In this document: positions 44,804 through 56,056 of the stretch, piece after piece | How positions within the stretch are numbered: position 1 is the stretch's first letter | Layout: each line of letters opens with the position of its first letter | DNA from: Mytilinidion resinicola | Taxonomy: Eukaryota > Ascomycota > Dothideomycetes > Mytilinidiales > Mytilinidiaceae | Length of the DNA: 64,000 bases | NCBI RefSeq assembly: GCF_010093595.1 | Contig: NW_022985440.1 | Span: 892,689 to 956,688 of the forward strand | Direction: 5' to 3' | Program-made: the position numbers and the translations under genes | The notes under the pieces: model-generated | Databases searched by the model: none | What the model saw: the letters and a program-made list of their open reading frames with translations, nothing else | Told to the model about the DNA's origin: nothing

Positions 44804-46548
44804 TCACTGCTTGATCGAGACTCCAATCGAGCTCAGATAAGCACACCGCCCCTTCTGGTTATCCGGCACAACCTCCATAGCCGTTTCTCCAGGCTTAAAC
44901 TTCAGCCTCTGATACCCATCCAAGGTCCACTCTTCCCACTTAGGTGTTCCTGGAAGTCTGTATGTGTTCGGGTTGAAGCTACGCACGAAGCTTGTCCAAT
45001 ACGCCTGCACTACCGGAACAATCGGCGCATTCGTGGTACTGTAGCTTGGTGGTGCCCCGCCGTTCACATTCTCAGGCCCCCATATGGCGTTTACCTCAAC
45101 GGTATGCTTCACACCATATCCGACAGCGTCGTCATCGGGGTCGTGTACGTCCCAGTGGTAGTTCCAGTTAGACTGCAGTCCCAGGCGGCTATAGGCATTG
45201 GAGATGTAGATTCCGGGACATATGTAACGAATCTCCCCGTACGCGTTGCTGACTTGTCGCCAGTAGCGACCTGAGTCCGGAAACTGCTCCGCTACGGGAT
45301 ATATGATGCTGATAGTGCGAAGTTGATCCAATGTCAATGCTGGAAACTGACTTTGGAGAAACGCTGACGAGTTTCCAATGCTGTTCGTCAGCTTCGGGAT
45401 AAAAACGGTACCCTCATTAGTATCGTCCCCATATATTGCAGGCAAACGCAGGAAGTGTCCCTGCTCGTAGGCTCGATAGGTGTAGTCCTGAATGAGGTCG
45501 CCGTCGAGGGTAGGGCCGTACATGTATAGCGGAGCTTGCTGGGCTCCCGGAAATGGTGTATTGAAGTTGTTTTCCTGGAGGAATGTTGCATTCAAGCTTC
45601 GAAGACAAGACAGCGTGTCTATCTCCTCCAAACATCCCGTCCGGATGATAAGATTATCGTAGGCGAATTGGCTTTCGTCAGCTGTCATCAGGGCAGCAAA
45701 AGACTGAGACTCTGCTGCGGTAGCATGAAAGAGATGATCATCTCTGCCGCCGTACGCCGTCACGTGTAAGCTGATTGACGCTGCACCTGCGGAGTTGCCC
45801 CCTACGACCACGTGCTGAGGGTCACCTCCGAACTATAGAAGCTCATGGTTAGCTGGTCATGTCCTTGCGGTATTCCGTGCTTGCTGCTCATAAACCCGCA
45901 AGTGGTTTAGAGGTGAGCACTTACTTTGCAGATATACTTTTGGACCCACTCCATAGCTTTCCTCTGATCTTTCAGACCATTGTTCAGGCTACCTCCAACA
46001 ACAACCTCTTTGCCGGCCAGAAAGCCATACGGACCAACTCTGTAGTTGAAAGTGACCACGACGATATTCATGCCGCTGACTTGGATTAGTCCAGTTCCAT
46101 TGTAGTTGGCATTCGAGTTGGTATTAAAACCACCGCCCTGAATGAAAAAATAGACGGGTAGTTTTGAAGACTCTGTGGCATTCGTTGGAGCATAGACATC
46201 CAGGAAGAGGCAGTCTTCTGATGTCTCATCATCGTTCGGATCTTGAGCGGTACCAAGGCAGATCAAGCCATGCTATTGACGGTCAATTGAGATTTTGAAG
46301 GGAACGACTGATATGCGCCTTACCTGGTCCGCTATCTGAACAGACTGGTATGATGCTATAGGATCTTGAGGAGCCTGAAACCTTAGTTGACCGACTGGTG
46401 GTGCAGCGTATCGAATGCCTAACCACTGCGATATCCCATTGGCCAAAGGAGTTCCTTGATATGAGGTGGATGGAAGGCTAACAAGAGGGCTGACCGCACC
46501 CGCTTGTCGACCGAAGGTTAGCAAAGCCAAAACCACCACTCGTAACAT
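44804..46548 (-). CDS. Secreted type-B carboxylesterase/lipase
   Basis: Exons 46548-46324, 46272-45925 and 45832-44804 give 533 aa. A signal peptide (MLRVVVLALLTFGRQAGA) is followed by the family start (YQGTPLANGISQWLGIRYAA), the EDCLFLDVYAP block, the oxyanion loop FFIQGGGF, and the nucleophile elbow GGNSAGA (Ser in exon 3). The acid is probably the Glu in DDTNEGTVF and the base the His in GVKHTVEV. Known role: hydrolysis of carboxylic esters or acylglycerols outside the cell or in the secretory path. An earlier in-frame codon is TTG, so the start is set at the first ATG. It is the leftmost gene of the block between the two mobile elements. Confidence 0.9.
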
Positions 46549-47481
46549 TATGGACAACGTTGAGGAGGGCGTGAGGAGGCGACAGAGTTAGTGAAAAGCG
46601 AGGTCAGTAAGGTGTTTATATCCACCGACAAGTTCACTTCCTCGTGCGGTCCCTGGAATCCGCATGGTGAATAGTAAGCCCTCGTGGAATTTATATGCCG
46701 GATACAGTGCATGACGGCATGATACTACTTGGCCCTGGATTAGCAAGATGTAACGTAGAGGCTTCTCTATTGAATTTCGACCTAGAGCAGTTGCGATGCG
46801 GAGACAATCATGACTCGGTACGGATGAATTCCCCGCAGCAGCCTCGTGACATCGAACACTAGTACGGTCAACCATTCCGCGCTCCACATGGAGAAACCGA
46901 GCCGCTGTCGAAGAGCTGATGGGGATGGGGATGAAGCTGAAGTGGCATTGTGGCATGAGGAGCGGCATCAACTGAAGAGACTGGGAATTGAAACCTCCGG
47001 TGGCCCGAGCGTATATTGTCTCAGTTAGTTATAGGCTTAGCGCACAGTATCTCGACGTTTTTCGTGCCTGTCGTACTCTTCCTCTCACTCCTTGCACAAC
47101 CCTCTCTCTTCTATCTTCGCCGAACGCGCATATTGGCGATTCCATTTGGGTAACCACCCTAGCAGCATCGAGTCTGGACCGCAGTGGTTCGACACTGACT
47201 AGCATATTCGACATCATAGATCCGTGAAGATCCGGGATGCTTGCACGATATGCACCAACGGGCTCTAGTAAGCGCAGGGACTTAAAATTCTCAAACTCAC
47301 CCTTTAGATGGTGCGATGCATTCTTTTATTGAAAGATTTGTGACTGATGTCGTAGTGAGCATTCTAGTATATATGTATGTGCATTTCCTTCGTATAAACC
47401 TTCAGATATCATCCGCACATCTTCAATACTGTCTTCTGCTCTCTCGATAAAACACACGGTGTCCCCTCTAGATCACCCGAC
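46549..47481. other. Intergenic between esterase and LinD-like gene
   Basis: Two minus-strand genes in tandem are separated by about 930 bp. Small frames only; nothing recognised. Confidence 0.4.
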
Positions 47482-49666
47482 CTATGCGGGGGTAAGATGC
47501 ACATGGGTTCTACCCTCCACGGCCACCTCGACACTACTTTCTCCCGCCGCATCCGCTTTTACGCTCTTCTCAGCGCCGTAGTTGTACGTCTGCCCAGGCA
47601 CAAGCCTAGAGACCCCAAGCTTGAATATGCCGCTAGCCGCAGACGGATAAAGCACGAGTTCCAAGTCTTTGGAGTCGTGCGAGCGAGCTTTTGCAACTAG
47701 AACGCCGGGATAGGGGACCGAGTACAGGATAGGACCAGCGAGGGCCGTCTTAGATGGACCCTAGAACGAAAAGATGTCAGTATTGCAGTCTTGAAAATAA
47801 GGCGGTGCAACATACCTCTCCAATCAACTTCTTCCAGTCTTCTTTTCTCAACAAAGCCGCCCTGACCCGACTTGTCCTCATCGCAAGACTGGCATTCTCG
47901 GGATCCAACACCTTAGCTCCACTCTCCGTCGTCTTGACTCCGAACCCCTCATCCGACTTCTTGTTGGCCGCCTTTCGGACTTTCTCGTCGCCATACTCTC
48001 CCGCCACGTATGCCAAATGAGGGTAGATCGCAAAATCACTTGCGCGATAGTTGCCCGGATCCAACTTGTCAGCGCCCACCAAACCCGTAAGCTCTAGTTC
48101 GCCAGATGATGTGAAGTTGACACACTCGTGCCGGAAAATTGCCCACATACGTCTTGCAACATGGTCAAGGTACCCTCTACATAATACCGCGTTGACGAGA
48201 TCGGTCAACGCGCCACAAAGCCCCGGAATAGTGAAACCCGTTAGCTCAGAGCGGATTGGGAGGATTGACCCATCCGGCTCGGTGAAGTTGGCATTCAGGG
48301 ACTCCTCAAATGCAGGTAAGAGGCGCTCGCTATGCGTGGTGCCGAACACGCGATCATACACGACCTGCCCGGTAAATCCGTAGAAGTTGCAAGGCGTATA
48401 TATCCAATTCGGCTCACAGGGGAAGAAGCAGTATGGGTTTGCTTCCCACTGCCGCACCAATGCCTTATCGATCGTGTGAATAGAGTGCGGGAACTCATCT
48501 CCTTTCTTGTCACTGAGGCGGAACTTGAGACTCCCGGGTTTCGTGTATCGATGGTCACCCGTAACGGACGTGTACAGCATCAAAGCCTGCAAGAAGAAAC
48601 CCGTTACCATGATGTTGTCCTCGACGACCGGGTCGTAGTCGGTTTTGAACTTTCCCCATCGCGTTTCCCACTTCCAGAATCCCAAGACCTTGGGTGTCAG
48701 CGCCTTTTCAATGGTATTGAGGTAAGCGGACGCAGCGTAGCCGTGGAAATTAGGTGTGTAGATGCCAATGTACATGCCAAGGCAATACATCATCTCGTAA
48801 AGCTGGTACCGTACGGCAGAGGTTTGGAACTGGTCGATAACGTTGAACTCACTCCAGTCATCGTGTGCTTTGCTCGCTTGGTCAAAGACATACTGGATGA
48901 CCCGGAGATCTTCAAGACTCAGTTCTCGGTCGGCATCTGGAGGCGCGGGCGTCGAAAGTGTGTCAATGGAGGTAAGCTCGTTGGTGATGAAGGTATTTCG
49001 GGTGTTCCGCTTTTCGGTGGCCTTGGTGCGAGCAGTGGCTGAAAGTCGGTTGAAGTATGTGATGAAAGAAACGAGTAGGCCGAGGGAGATGATGCCACCG
49101 TAGGAAAACACTGTCTTTCCGGTCGCATAATATGCTCCTGGAATGGAGAGCGCCCAGATGAGGATTGGAAAAAAGATCCCGCCAGCTCCGAACCACTGAG
49201 TGCGCCTTAGTAAGTAGGGAGATGGGCTCTGACTTGGGAAATTACTTACTGCGAATAAAGCTGGAGGAAGAGAGATAAATGTAAGAAGAAAGAATACGCC
49301 TCCGAGAATGTTTGCACTGGCAATATACCCAGCCCCGGGAAATACCAGACTAAGGGCTGCAGCTCGGACTTTTGGTGAGAGGACGTATTGCTTCTGGTAG
49401 AAGACACTCAACCCCAAAATTGCCTGAGTCGTCCATAGGAGAAGAGTCTTGTTTTGGACATTCTTTCGGTGGGTACCAGATCCCACACTCACGGGAATCA
49501 GTTCGCTTTTGCCATCTAGAACACTAAATTAGTGATACTTGAATCTTAAATCCAGAAGGTACTCACCAGAATACTTTTTGCGAGCGCTTTTTGGCTTTCC
49601 GTTGGATTGACCATTAGTATGGCCATTCAATTGAACGGAAATGCTTTCTTTGAGGTGCAACATCAT
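47482..49666 (-). CDS. Membrane-anchored linalool dehydratase/isomerase-like protein
   Basis: Exons 49666-49567, 49515-49250, 49195-47816 and 47760-47482 give 674 aa. A short polar N-terminus (LNGHTNGQSNGKPKSARKKY) precedes three or four membrane segments (about residues 50-175, for example ILGGVFFLLTFISLPPALFA). The large soluble domain follows, with ARYQLYEMMY-type helices, NFHGYAASAYLNTIEKALTP, DPVVEDNIMVTGFFLQALML and CEPNWIYTPCNFYGFTG. This matches the Ldi domain, named for bacterial linalool dehydratase/isomerase, an (alpha/alpha)6 barrel. The two cysteines in CEPNWIYTPC are nine residues apart, the spacing I recall for the active-site pair C171/C180 of the bacterial enzyme. Inference: hydration, dehydration or isomerisation of an allylic alcohol at a membrane. 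The intron 49196-49249 is 54 nt and stop-free, so retention would only add 18 residues. Confidence 0.8.
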
Positions 49667-50145
49667 AGAAATTGCTTTGCCGCACATGAAAAGAGAAGCA
49701 CCAAAGTTTTCCAGAGGAGATGAATAGCAATTGTGAATATATGGACTACTAGATCACCATTTCTCATATTAGGCCCAGGCCGGATACCCCGCCACCATAC
49801 TCAGTCTCCCATTCGTCTTGGTGCCCCAAAGTTGCACACAAAACCTGCATAGTCGCTGATGGAAATGGAACCGTGTCAGTTGGCTTTTTTGTGAATGCTG
49901 AGTGTCCAGCCCTAAATGCGGGGTGGGTGATCTTGTTGAGTAAGAAATTGCTGACAGGACAGTTTTGGGTCTGAGGAGCCAGTTAAATGTAAGACACTAC
50001 GTATAGTTGTATGGACTTGTGAATGTTCAGATCTGAGACGAAACCTCCCAAAAATCCTTTATGTTGTCACGACTTCTTTTTTACGGTAGGATCGGTCCAG
50101 TATTTGCTTGCTTGTGAAAATAAGCATCGCTAATGTTAAATGCGA
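49667..50145. other. Intergenic
   Basis: Promoter side of the LinD-like gene and 3' flank of the glycosyltransferase gene. No feature recognised. Confidence 0.4.
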
Positions 50146-51933
50146 CTACACTTTCTTAACGACGTGGAACCGCTTCGGGGGACTAAAAATGGCGTAAATA
50201 ACCACAGCACACTCCATCAAGCCAAAGACGGGGCTCAAGATGAAAGTCAAGATGACGTGCCACACCATCTTCATTACCGGAATGTTGCCTGCGTCGTAGT
50301 CTTGAGCGATGGTCGAAGTAATGGCGGACCAGAGACTTTCGGAGCAATGCAAAATGCCCCAGACAAACAACCATCGAGGAATGAGGATTGGAGTCTCTTT
50401 GAAAAAGACAACCCAGATCACGCTTCGGTTTCGCATCAGCAAATGCTAGCTCGATAACATGGGAAAGAATTTTGGTTTTGGTTAACTTACTGCCCAATGC
50501 CTGCGAAATACACGAAGCAGGCAGCGTATGAGAGGCGAGCCAGTGGCTCCCCGGTGGACCAGATACCAGCACACCATCGCCTCCGCTGAGCACAAACATC
50601 TCGAACTGAGCGCGGAGGCTGCTCACGTGCAATGGCCTCAAGCCAGCCGAACTTGTAGCCCTTGTTAGCAGCCTAGTGAGAGGGTTAGTAAGTGAGTGAA
50701 GGGGTATGTCAATACGAAATGCTATTACTTGCCCGAAGTCCGAACCAAAAGTCTTCCGCTAGGCAATCGGTATCCCATCCCACGGTGTTTTCGATTTCTC
50801 CCTTTACAAGAATGAAAGAGCCATGCACCCAGCCGAGGGTAGGGCGAGCATGGAGCTTGAATGGCAGCCGAAAGCGACCGAAATCTTCTGTGATCCTACT
50901 CAGTTCACCCACGGTAAGAAATGGATTTTCCCAATGGCCCTCGCTATTGTAGAAAATGGTGCCCTTCATTGAATCAGCTGAGTCATACTACATATCACGG
51001 CGACGAGTGACGTCTCACCATTCCGAAATGTCGGTCTCCACGCTCGATGAAGTCAAGGCAGGTTTGTGTGGCGTATGCATCTATTTGAGTCTCCTCGTCT
51101 AGATGGAGTACCCAATCGTCAGGTCCATAGCCGGCCGTAATGCGCGCGTATTCGAGAGCTCTAGCCTTATAGAGAGCGACTGGTGGCTTGAAACTGGAGG
51201 GTACAATCAACAGCTTGACAAAGTCTGGAATTTGGCCTAGTAAAGTTGCAGGTAGCCTGTTATCAAGGACAAGGTGGAAAGTGATTCGTGGGTCTATGAG
51301 GCGCAACTCCTGCCAATTCGATATCGTATGCAAGACCGTCTGTCCTTAGTTCGTTAGCAATGTGGATTCTCGGCCATTATCGCAAGAACAACAATGCGGT
51401 ACGGTGTATCCCACCTCAAAGTTTTCGCCTCTCGTTACTAGGCAAAAGTTGAGTGACTTGAAGTCCCTCGTCTTTGGTTTCGTCTTGTATTCGAACGGGC
51501 TGATTGGCCAACATACTCCGAGAGAGTAACCAAAAGGGAATGGTTGAATCAAATGCGAAGCGACTCCCAGGACTACGCATATGAATGTGTCCGGAGTCCA
51601 CCAGTTAGAATAGTCGATTATTGTTTGGATGAGGAGGTATCGAGATACAGCGTTGTAAGACACTGTGGCTCGTCAATTCCTTGTCCCTTTGAAAAGAGTG
51701 TGAGAAATCATCTCACCGAAGAAGCAGCAAATCAGTCCAATTGGACACATTATCCAGTTATATTGAAGCACGCGGTGTAGCTTCTCGGAGCGTTTGATCT
51801 CAAAGGTCTGTCGAGAGTTGGAAGCCTCCGTCGTAGATTCCACCGCTGTGTCCAGCAGTATACGGGCAAAGCCTTCATGCTTAATCCTATTTTTCACACC
51901 GAGATGTGTTCTCGTGGGTGTATTAGTCGCCAT
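50146..51933 (-). CDS. Family-2 glycosyltransferase, egghead/Bre-3-like, with a frame break
   Basis: Exons 51933-51717, 51662-51415, 51339-51019, 50963-50733, 50673-50491 and 50422-50146 encode about 490 aa. Two N-terminal membrane segments come first (WIMCPIGLICCFF, WWTPDTFICVVLGVASHL). The GT2 catalytic blocks are FCLVTRGENFE, DPRITFHLVLDNRLP, YKARALEYARITAGYGPDDW, VLHLDEETQIDA, GTIFYNSEGHWENPF, EDFGRFRLPF, VHGSFILVKGEIENTVGWDT, LAEDFWFGLR and the product-site CAQRRRWCAG. These are close in order to animal egghead beta-1,4-mannosyltransferase. C-terminal membrane segments end the protein. Intron 4 (50674-50732) has a GC donor (GCAAGT). In exon 5 the frame reads AANKGYKFGWL then an in-frame TGA (50638-50640); the family sequence resumes one base out as EAIAREQPPRS. 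So there is one extra base near 50640-50642, either a sequence error or an inactivating mutation. Confidence 0.78.
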
Positions 51934-52253
51934 CGCGATGGAAATTTGATGGTTTGACTGGGAGAACGATACGGTGTGTTAGGATTTCTTGTTTCGGTCG
52001 GAGCACTCACTTGCCTTGATACGATGCTTTTGTTGCTCCACTGCAGTGCAAGCCGCATATGGCTTGCAGATGATACAACATCAACCCGACGCGAGATTTG
52101 ACCCACCAATCATGGAGCTCCTCTCGTCCCCTCGTTCCGAAGGCTCTCCGCGGACCGGGTGACCTGCAGAGAGCTGGCCTGGTAAATTCATATTTCGGAT
52201 GATGCCTACTACCGATATCTGGGAATCTCATTCTTGCTGAAAAAACTTCGAAC
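51934..52253. promoter_or_regulatory. Divergent promoter, glycosyltransferase and acyltransferase
   Basis: 320 bp between two start codons on opposite strands. It contains a CCGCGG palindrome (52148-52153), of the kind bound by some Zn2Cys6 regulators, and no other clear site. Co-regulation of the two genes is plausible but inferred. Confidence 0.45.
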
Positions 52254-53630
52254 ATGCTTCAGGAAGTTGCTCTCTCTCCACTCGACCAGTTTGCATCTCG
52301 TGGATATATCAGTCTTCTCTTTTGCTTTCCATCTTTGGACCACACCCATGAGAATCTAGTGACACAATTACAGCACGGGCTCTCCTGCTTCGCATCGCTG
52401 TTCCCGGTCGTCAAAGGCCACGTTCAGCAGAAACTAGAGAGAGGCCACGTCAAAGTAGTTTACAGCGTCGACGCTGCCGATCCGCCATTTGCTGTGCGAG
52501 ATACCTCTCTGAAATATGAGGAGTTGCGTCAAAAGGGCTTCCCCATACAAGGGCCTAGACACGGCTCTGTTTCTCATGAAGCTGCGGGCTGGGATGGCAC
52601 CGTTGTAGCTGTGAAGGTCAGCAAGCTCCGAGGTGGATTGATACTTTGCTTCTCTGCCCACCACTCGTTTGTGAACGCTGCGGGTCTTGGGGTCCTGACG
52701 AAATTGTATGCGGAATGTTGCAGTGGCAAGATTAGACACGACTACGCACGAGTCATGAAGCAAGACCGCGTTCGCTCTCTCCAGGGAACCGATTTGGAAG
52801 ACGCATTGATACATCATGGGAGACTCTGGATGCCCCCAGAGCCTAATCACTCGAGAATACCGACTCCTGAACCCATCTCGCCTAAATTTGCGAAGATATC
52901 GATCGCGATGACGATATCAGAGGTCGCGCTTCAGCAGCTGAAGCATAGTTGTGCCGAAAATGCGACAGACAAGCACTCGACTTCATTTATCTCAGCTTTG
53001 GATGCCGCCACGAGTTTGCTGTTCGTTGGTATCATGCGTGCTAGGAGCCCGTACCTGCCACCAGGAAGTATCTGCTCTCTCAACATCGCCGTGGATGGAC
53101 GATCAAAGCTGGTTCCGCCGCTACCAGACGACTTTCTTGGGAATTCCCACGCAGGAGCTATTGTGTCAATTCCAGTTTCTGACCTCAACTCTCAGGATGT
53201 AGGCGTTACCATCGGAAACGTCGCATTCCAAATTCGAACTGCGATAACTGCAGTAGATAATCAGCTGATACGGAGGTATATCACAATGATTGATGCGGAA
53301 CCAGATCTTACACGTGCATTCGCAGCTCAACCAGCGAATGTTACTCCGTCCTCCCACCTCATGGTGTCTAGCTGGGCTAAAATCCCAGTGGAAAAGATGA
53401 ATTTCGGGAATCTGGCGGGGAAGCCGGAAGCTGTACGAGTACACACAGGCTATTCAGACCAGCTGTGCATTCACCCTGAAATAGAATTTCCAGAACGTGC
53501 TGACGGATTAAACGTCGGGAGGAAAGGTCTGTTGTTCAGCACTTTGATTGAGCAAGTGTGTCTGGAGATGCTGAGGAAAGATGAGATGTTTACACGAAGC
53601 GTAAGAATCATAGATGAGTATCTGAATTGA
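52254..53630 (+). CDS. BAHD-like acyltransferase (trichothecene acetyltransferase-type)
   Basis: A single intronless frame of 458 aa. The two-domain transferase layout is clear. The N-terminus MLQEVALSPLDQFASRGYIS and FASLFPVVKGHVQQ come first. The catalytic motif is HHSFVNAAG (about residue 139), the position-2 block is YLPPGSICSLNIAVDGRSKL, and the C-terminal motif FGNLAGKPEAVRV corresponds to the DFGWGKP region. Known family role: transfer of an acyl group from acyl-CoA to a hydroxyl or amine, often in fungal secondary metabolism. The usual HHxxxD aspartate is replaced by asparagine here (HHSFVN). The catalytic histidine is kept, so activity is still possible. It is divergent from the glycosyltransferase and upstream of the CoA-transferase in the same direction. 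Confidence 0.83.
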   Translation: MLQEVALSPLDQFASRGYISLLFCFPSLDHTHENLVTQLQHGLSCFASLFPVVKGHVQQKLERGHVKVVYSVDAADPPFAVRDTSLKYEELRQKGFPIQGPRHGSVSHEAAGWDGTVVAVKVSKLRGGLILCFSAHHSFVNAAGLGVLTKLYAECCSGKIRHDYARVMKQDRVRSLQGTDLEDALIHHGRLWMPPEPNHSRIPTPEPISPKFAKISIAMTISEVALQQLKHSCAENATDKHSTSFISALDAATSLLFVGIMRARSPYLPPGSICSLNIAVDGRSKLVPPLPDDFLGNSHAGAIVSIPVSDLNSQDVGVTIGNVAFQIRTAITAVDNQLIRRYITMIDAEPDLTRAFAAQPANVTPSSHLMVSSWAKIPVEKMNFGNLAGKPEAVRVHTGYSDQLCIHPEIEFPERADGLNVGRKGLLFSTLIEQVCLEMLRKDEMFTRSVRIIDEYLN

Positions 53631-54255
53631 AATTGAAATGTGTCCAGGTACTTAAGAGAGGTTTTTAGAGCGCCTATATGCATACGGTGATGGCTAACCA
53701 TGGGCGTCTTTGACCGACAATTACTCTCATCATGCTTTCCTCGGAGAATTGGTTGGGCCTTCGTGGTGTTCTCGATATATAAGCTGGATAACTTTCTTTC
53801 TCTATTAGTTGCACCCCACCTGGACACATCAAGGGAGGTCTTCTCCAACTGCTCGCAGGGAAGGTTTCCTGAATGAACGCGACTTCTATCGATATGATTT
53901 CGCCATTCCGGGTCGAATCGAGATGGAACTTGATGACGGCGAAGTATGATGACAGAGCTAGGGACCGTGTCAGAGACGCGTTGAAGGGGGAAGAAAGGGC
54001 TTGGCACCACCTTCGGTCCATGGGTCATGCTACTACAGTCAGACTTCTCCCACCAATCCAGTCAAAATGGACGACTCGGCATTTGCAGACGCGACAAAGG
54101 CATTCCGAGCGGCCCTATGTCCATCTTCCAAATATGGACACTTCCCTACTTATACGTCGGATTGGCTTCCGGGCAGCTTTTGTGGACTCTCCAAGCTCCA
54201 ATGTTCATCTCGCACACTTCTTTTCACGTCATATATCTTGCTCTAGACATAAACC
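53631..54255. other. Intergenic between acyltransferase and CoA-transferase
   Basis: Small frames only. A 128-codon plus frame at 53873-54259 runs into the next gene out of frame and has no signature. Nothing else seen. Confidence 0.4.
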
Positions 54256-55961
54256 ATGATTGCTTCGGATTACACCATACAGAAAGAGGCGGAACGTATA
54301 TTCCGAGAGGTGCTCATTGACGGGGACAGACTTGGACTTCCAGACTCCGTCAAAGAACTCGCTTCGAAAACGACTTTCGATGCGACAGCTATCTCAGAAC
54401 CATATATTCCATGTCCTCTCAAATTCACCGAGTCCAGCGCATCACTATGGGCACTTGCAGCTACATACGGGAATGCTATCGCCAAAGATCGCTTCGGAGT
54501 GGACCAATCCGTCGTCGTGAACACCGACATTGCATCTCTGTTCCTCACGTCTAGTGCTCTGGCGAGAGTAGACGGCAAGAACCTTAGCGACCCCTCAATT
54601 GCCGCAAGATACATCAAGTATGATCTGGGAAAGATGTTTATCGAGCCATCGCGGCGTCTTAGCACGAACATCTATCCAACCAAGGACGGCCGCTGGTACC
54701 ATACTCACGGAAGTATGAATGCGGACAAGGTTCTCACCATGCTTGGGCTTCCGCTGCACGACGGGGAAAAAGATGAGAAGAAGGTTATCGATCGGTTTTG
54801 CGCCAAAGTCAAGGAATTCGATAGCGAATACCTCGATGTCTTAGAAAACGACCACTTCCGCCAGGCCGGGACCATCTGTCTCACTCCGGAGGAATACAAG
54901 AAATCACCCCAGGGCAAAGCGGTGGGAGATGACCCGCTATTTCTACTCGAACAGTCTTCTCAAGACACTTTACCTCCGGTTCCTTGGCCCAAGAATGCTT
55001 CAAACACGTTCAGGCCACTGGAAGGCATTAAGATCATAGATATTTCCCGGGTCATCGCCGCACCTACAGTCACGAAGCTAGCAGCGTTATTTGGGGCTAC
55101 CGTTGTTCGCGTATCGTGTGACTTTCAGCCGGATATGGGCCCTTTACTTGTGGATGGCAACCTCGGGAAGCGAGACGTTTCTCTGAATCTGAAAAGCAAC
55201 GAAGGCCGTCAAGCTCTCGAAAAGCTTCTGGAGGAGGCCGATGTCATTCTCGACGGCTACCGACCCGGCGCTTTGGAGAAACTCGGGTTCGGACCAACCT
55301 ACGTACATGAGCTGGCAAAACAACGGGGCAAAGGCATCGTATACGTTCGCGAGAACTGCTACGGATGGAAGGGGCCATTCGCGAATCGAAGCGGTTGGCA
55401 ACAAATAAGTGATTGTGTAAGTTTCACAACTCTGAATCTGCCAACGAGCTGCACTAACCAAAACTTTAGGTCACTGGCGTGAGCTACCTCCAAGGCCAAT
55501 TCCTCGGCCTCGATGAGCCTATCGTCCCTCTCCTCCCTAATTCCGACTACCAAACCGGCGTAACCGGCCTCATCGCCATCCTCCACGGTCTCAACGGCCG
55601 CGTTACTACCGGCGGCAACTTCCTAGCTTCCATCTCCCTCAACCAGTTCAACTCGCATCTCCTATCTCTCGGGACGTACTCGTCATCAATCCAGTCCGCG
55701 CTCCGCGCTCAACACGCTGACCTGCACCTCCGCCACTACGACGACATGATCAACCTCGTTTCCAAGACGCTGAAGTCCCTCTTTGGGGCCGTACCTCACT
55801 TGCTCAAGCCGACTTACTTCGACAGCATCAAGAGTAATCTCGGAGGAGAGAAGGAGGAGGACTTGACGCATGTGAAGAGCGTAGCGACGTTTAGTGAGAC
55901 TAAGCTGGGGTATGATGTTGGGAGCTGCTTTTTAGGGCAGTATGAGGCAGTGTGGCCATGA
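54256..55961 (+). CDS. CaiB/BaiF (class III) CoA-transferase
   Basis: Two exons, 54256-55416 and 55470-55961, give 550 aa, the size of fungal two-domain members. The N-terminal half has FTESSASLWALAATYGNAIA and YHTHGSMNADKVLTMLGL. The second half starts with the family signature PLEGIKIIDISRVIAAPTVT, then LAALFGATVVRV, ADVILDGYRPGALEKLGFG, and VYVRENCYGWKGPFANRSGW across to DCVTGVSYLQ. Known role: moves CoA between carboxylic acids, here probably to activate an acid made in the same pathway. The intron join SDC/VTG restores the conserved QQISD.VTG. The second exon is C-rich at its start and purine-rich at its end. Confidence 0.9.
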
Positions 55962-56056
55962 GCGACGCGTTCTAGGTGGAAGTAGAGAAGCTTTGAGACA
56001 AGGAACTCTACATGTCTATATATATGAGATATGGATTGTAGACAAGAAGATATTCT

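Noticed and set aside
51254..51980. Two separate small genes for the N-terminal and middle parts of the glycosyltransferase
   Set aside because: A GTGAGA...CCACAG intron (51663-51716) removes the in-frame stop and joins the two frames, giving the continuous egghead-like protein.
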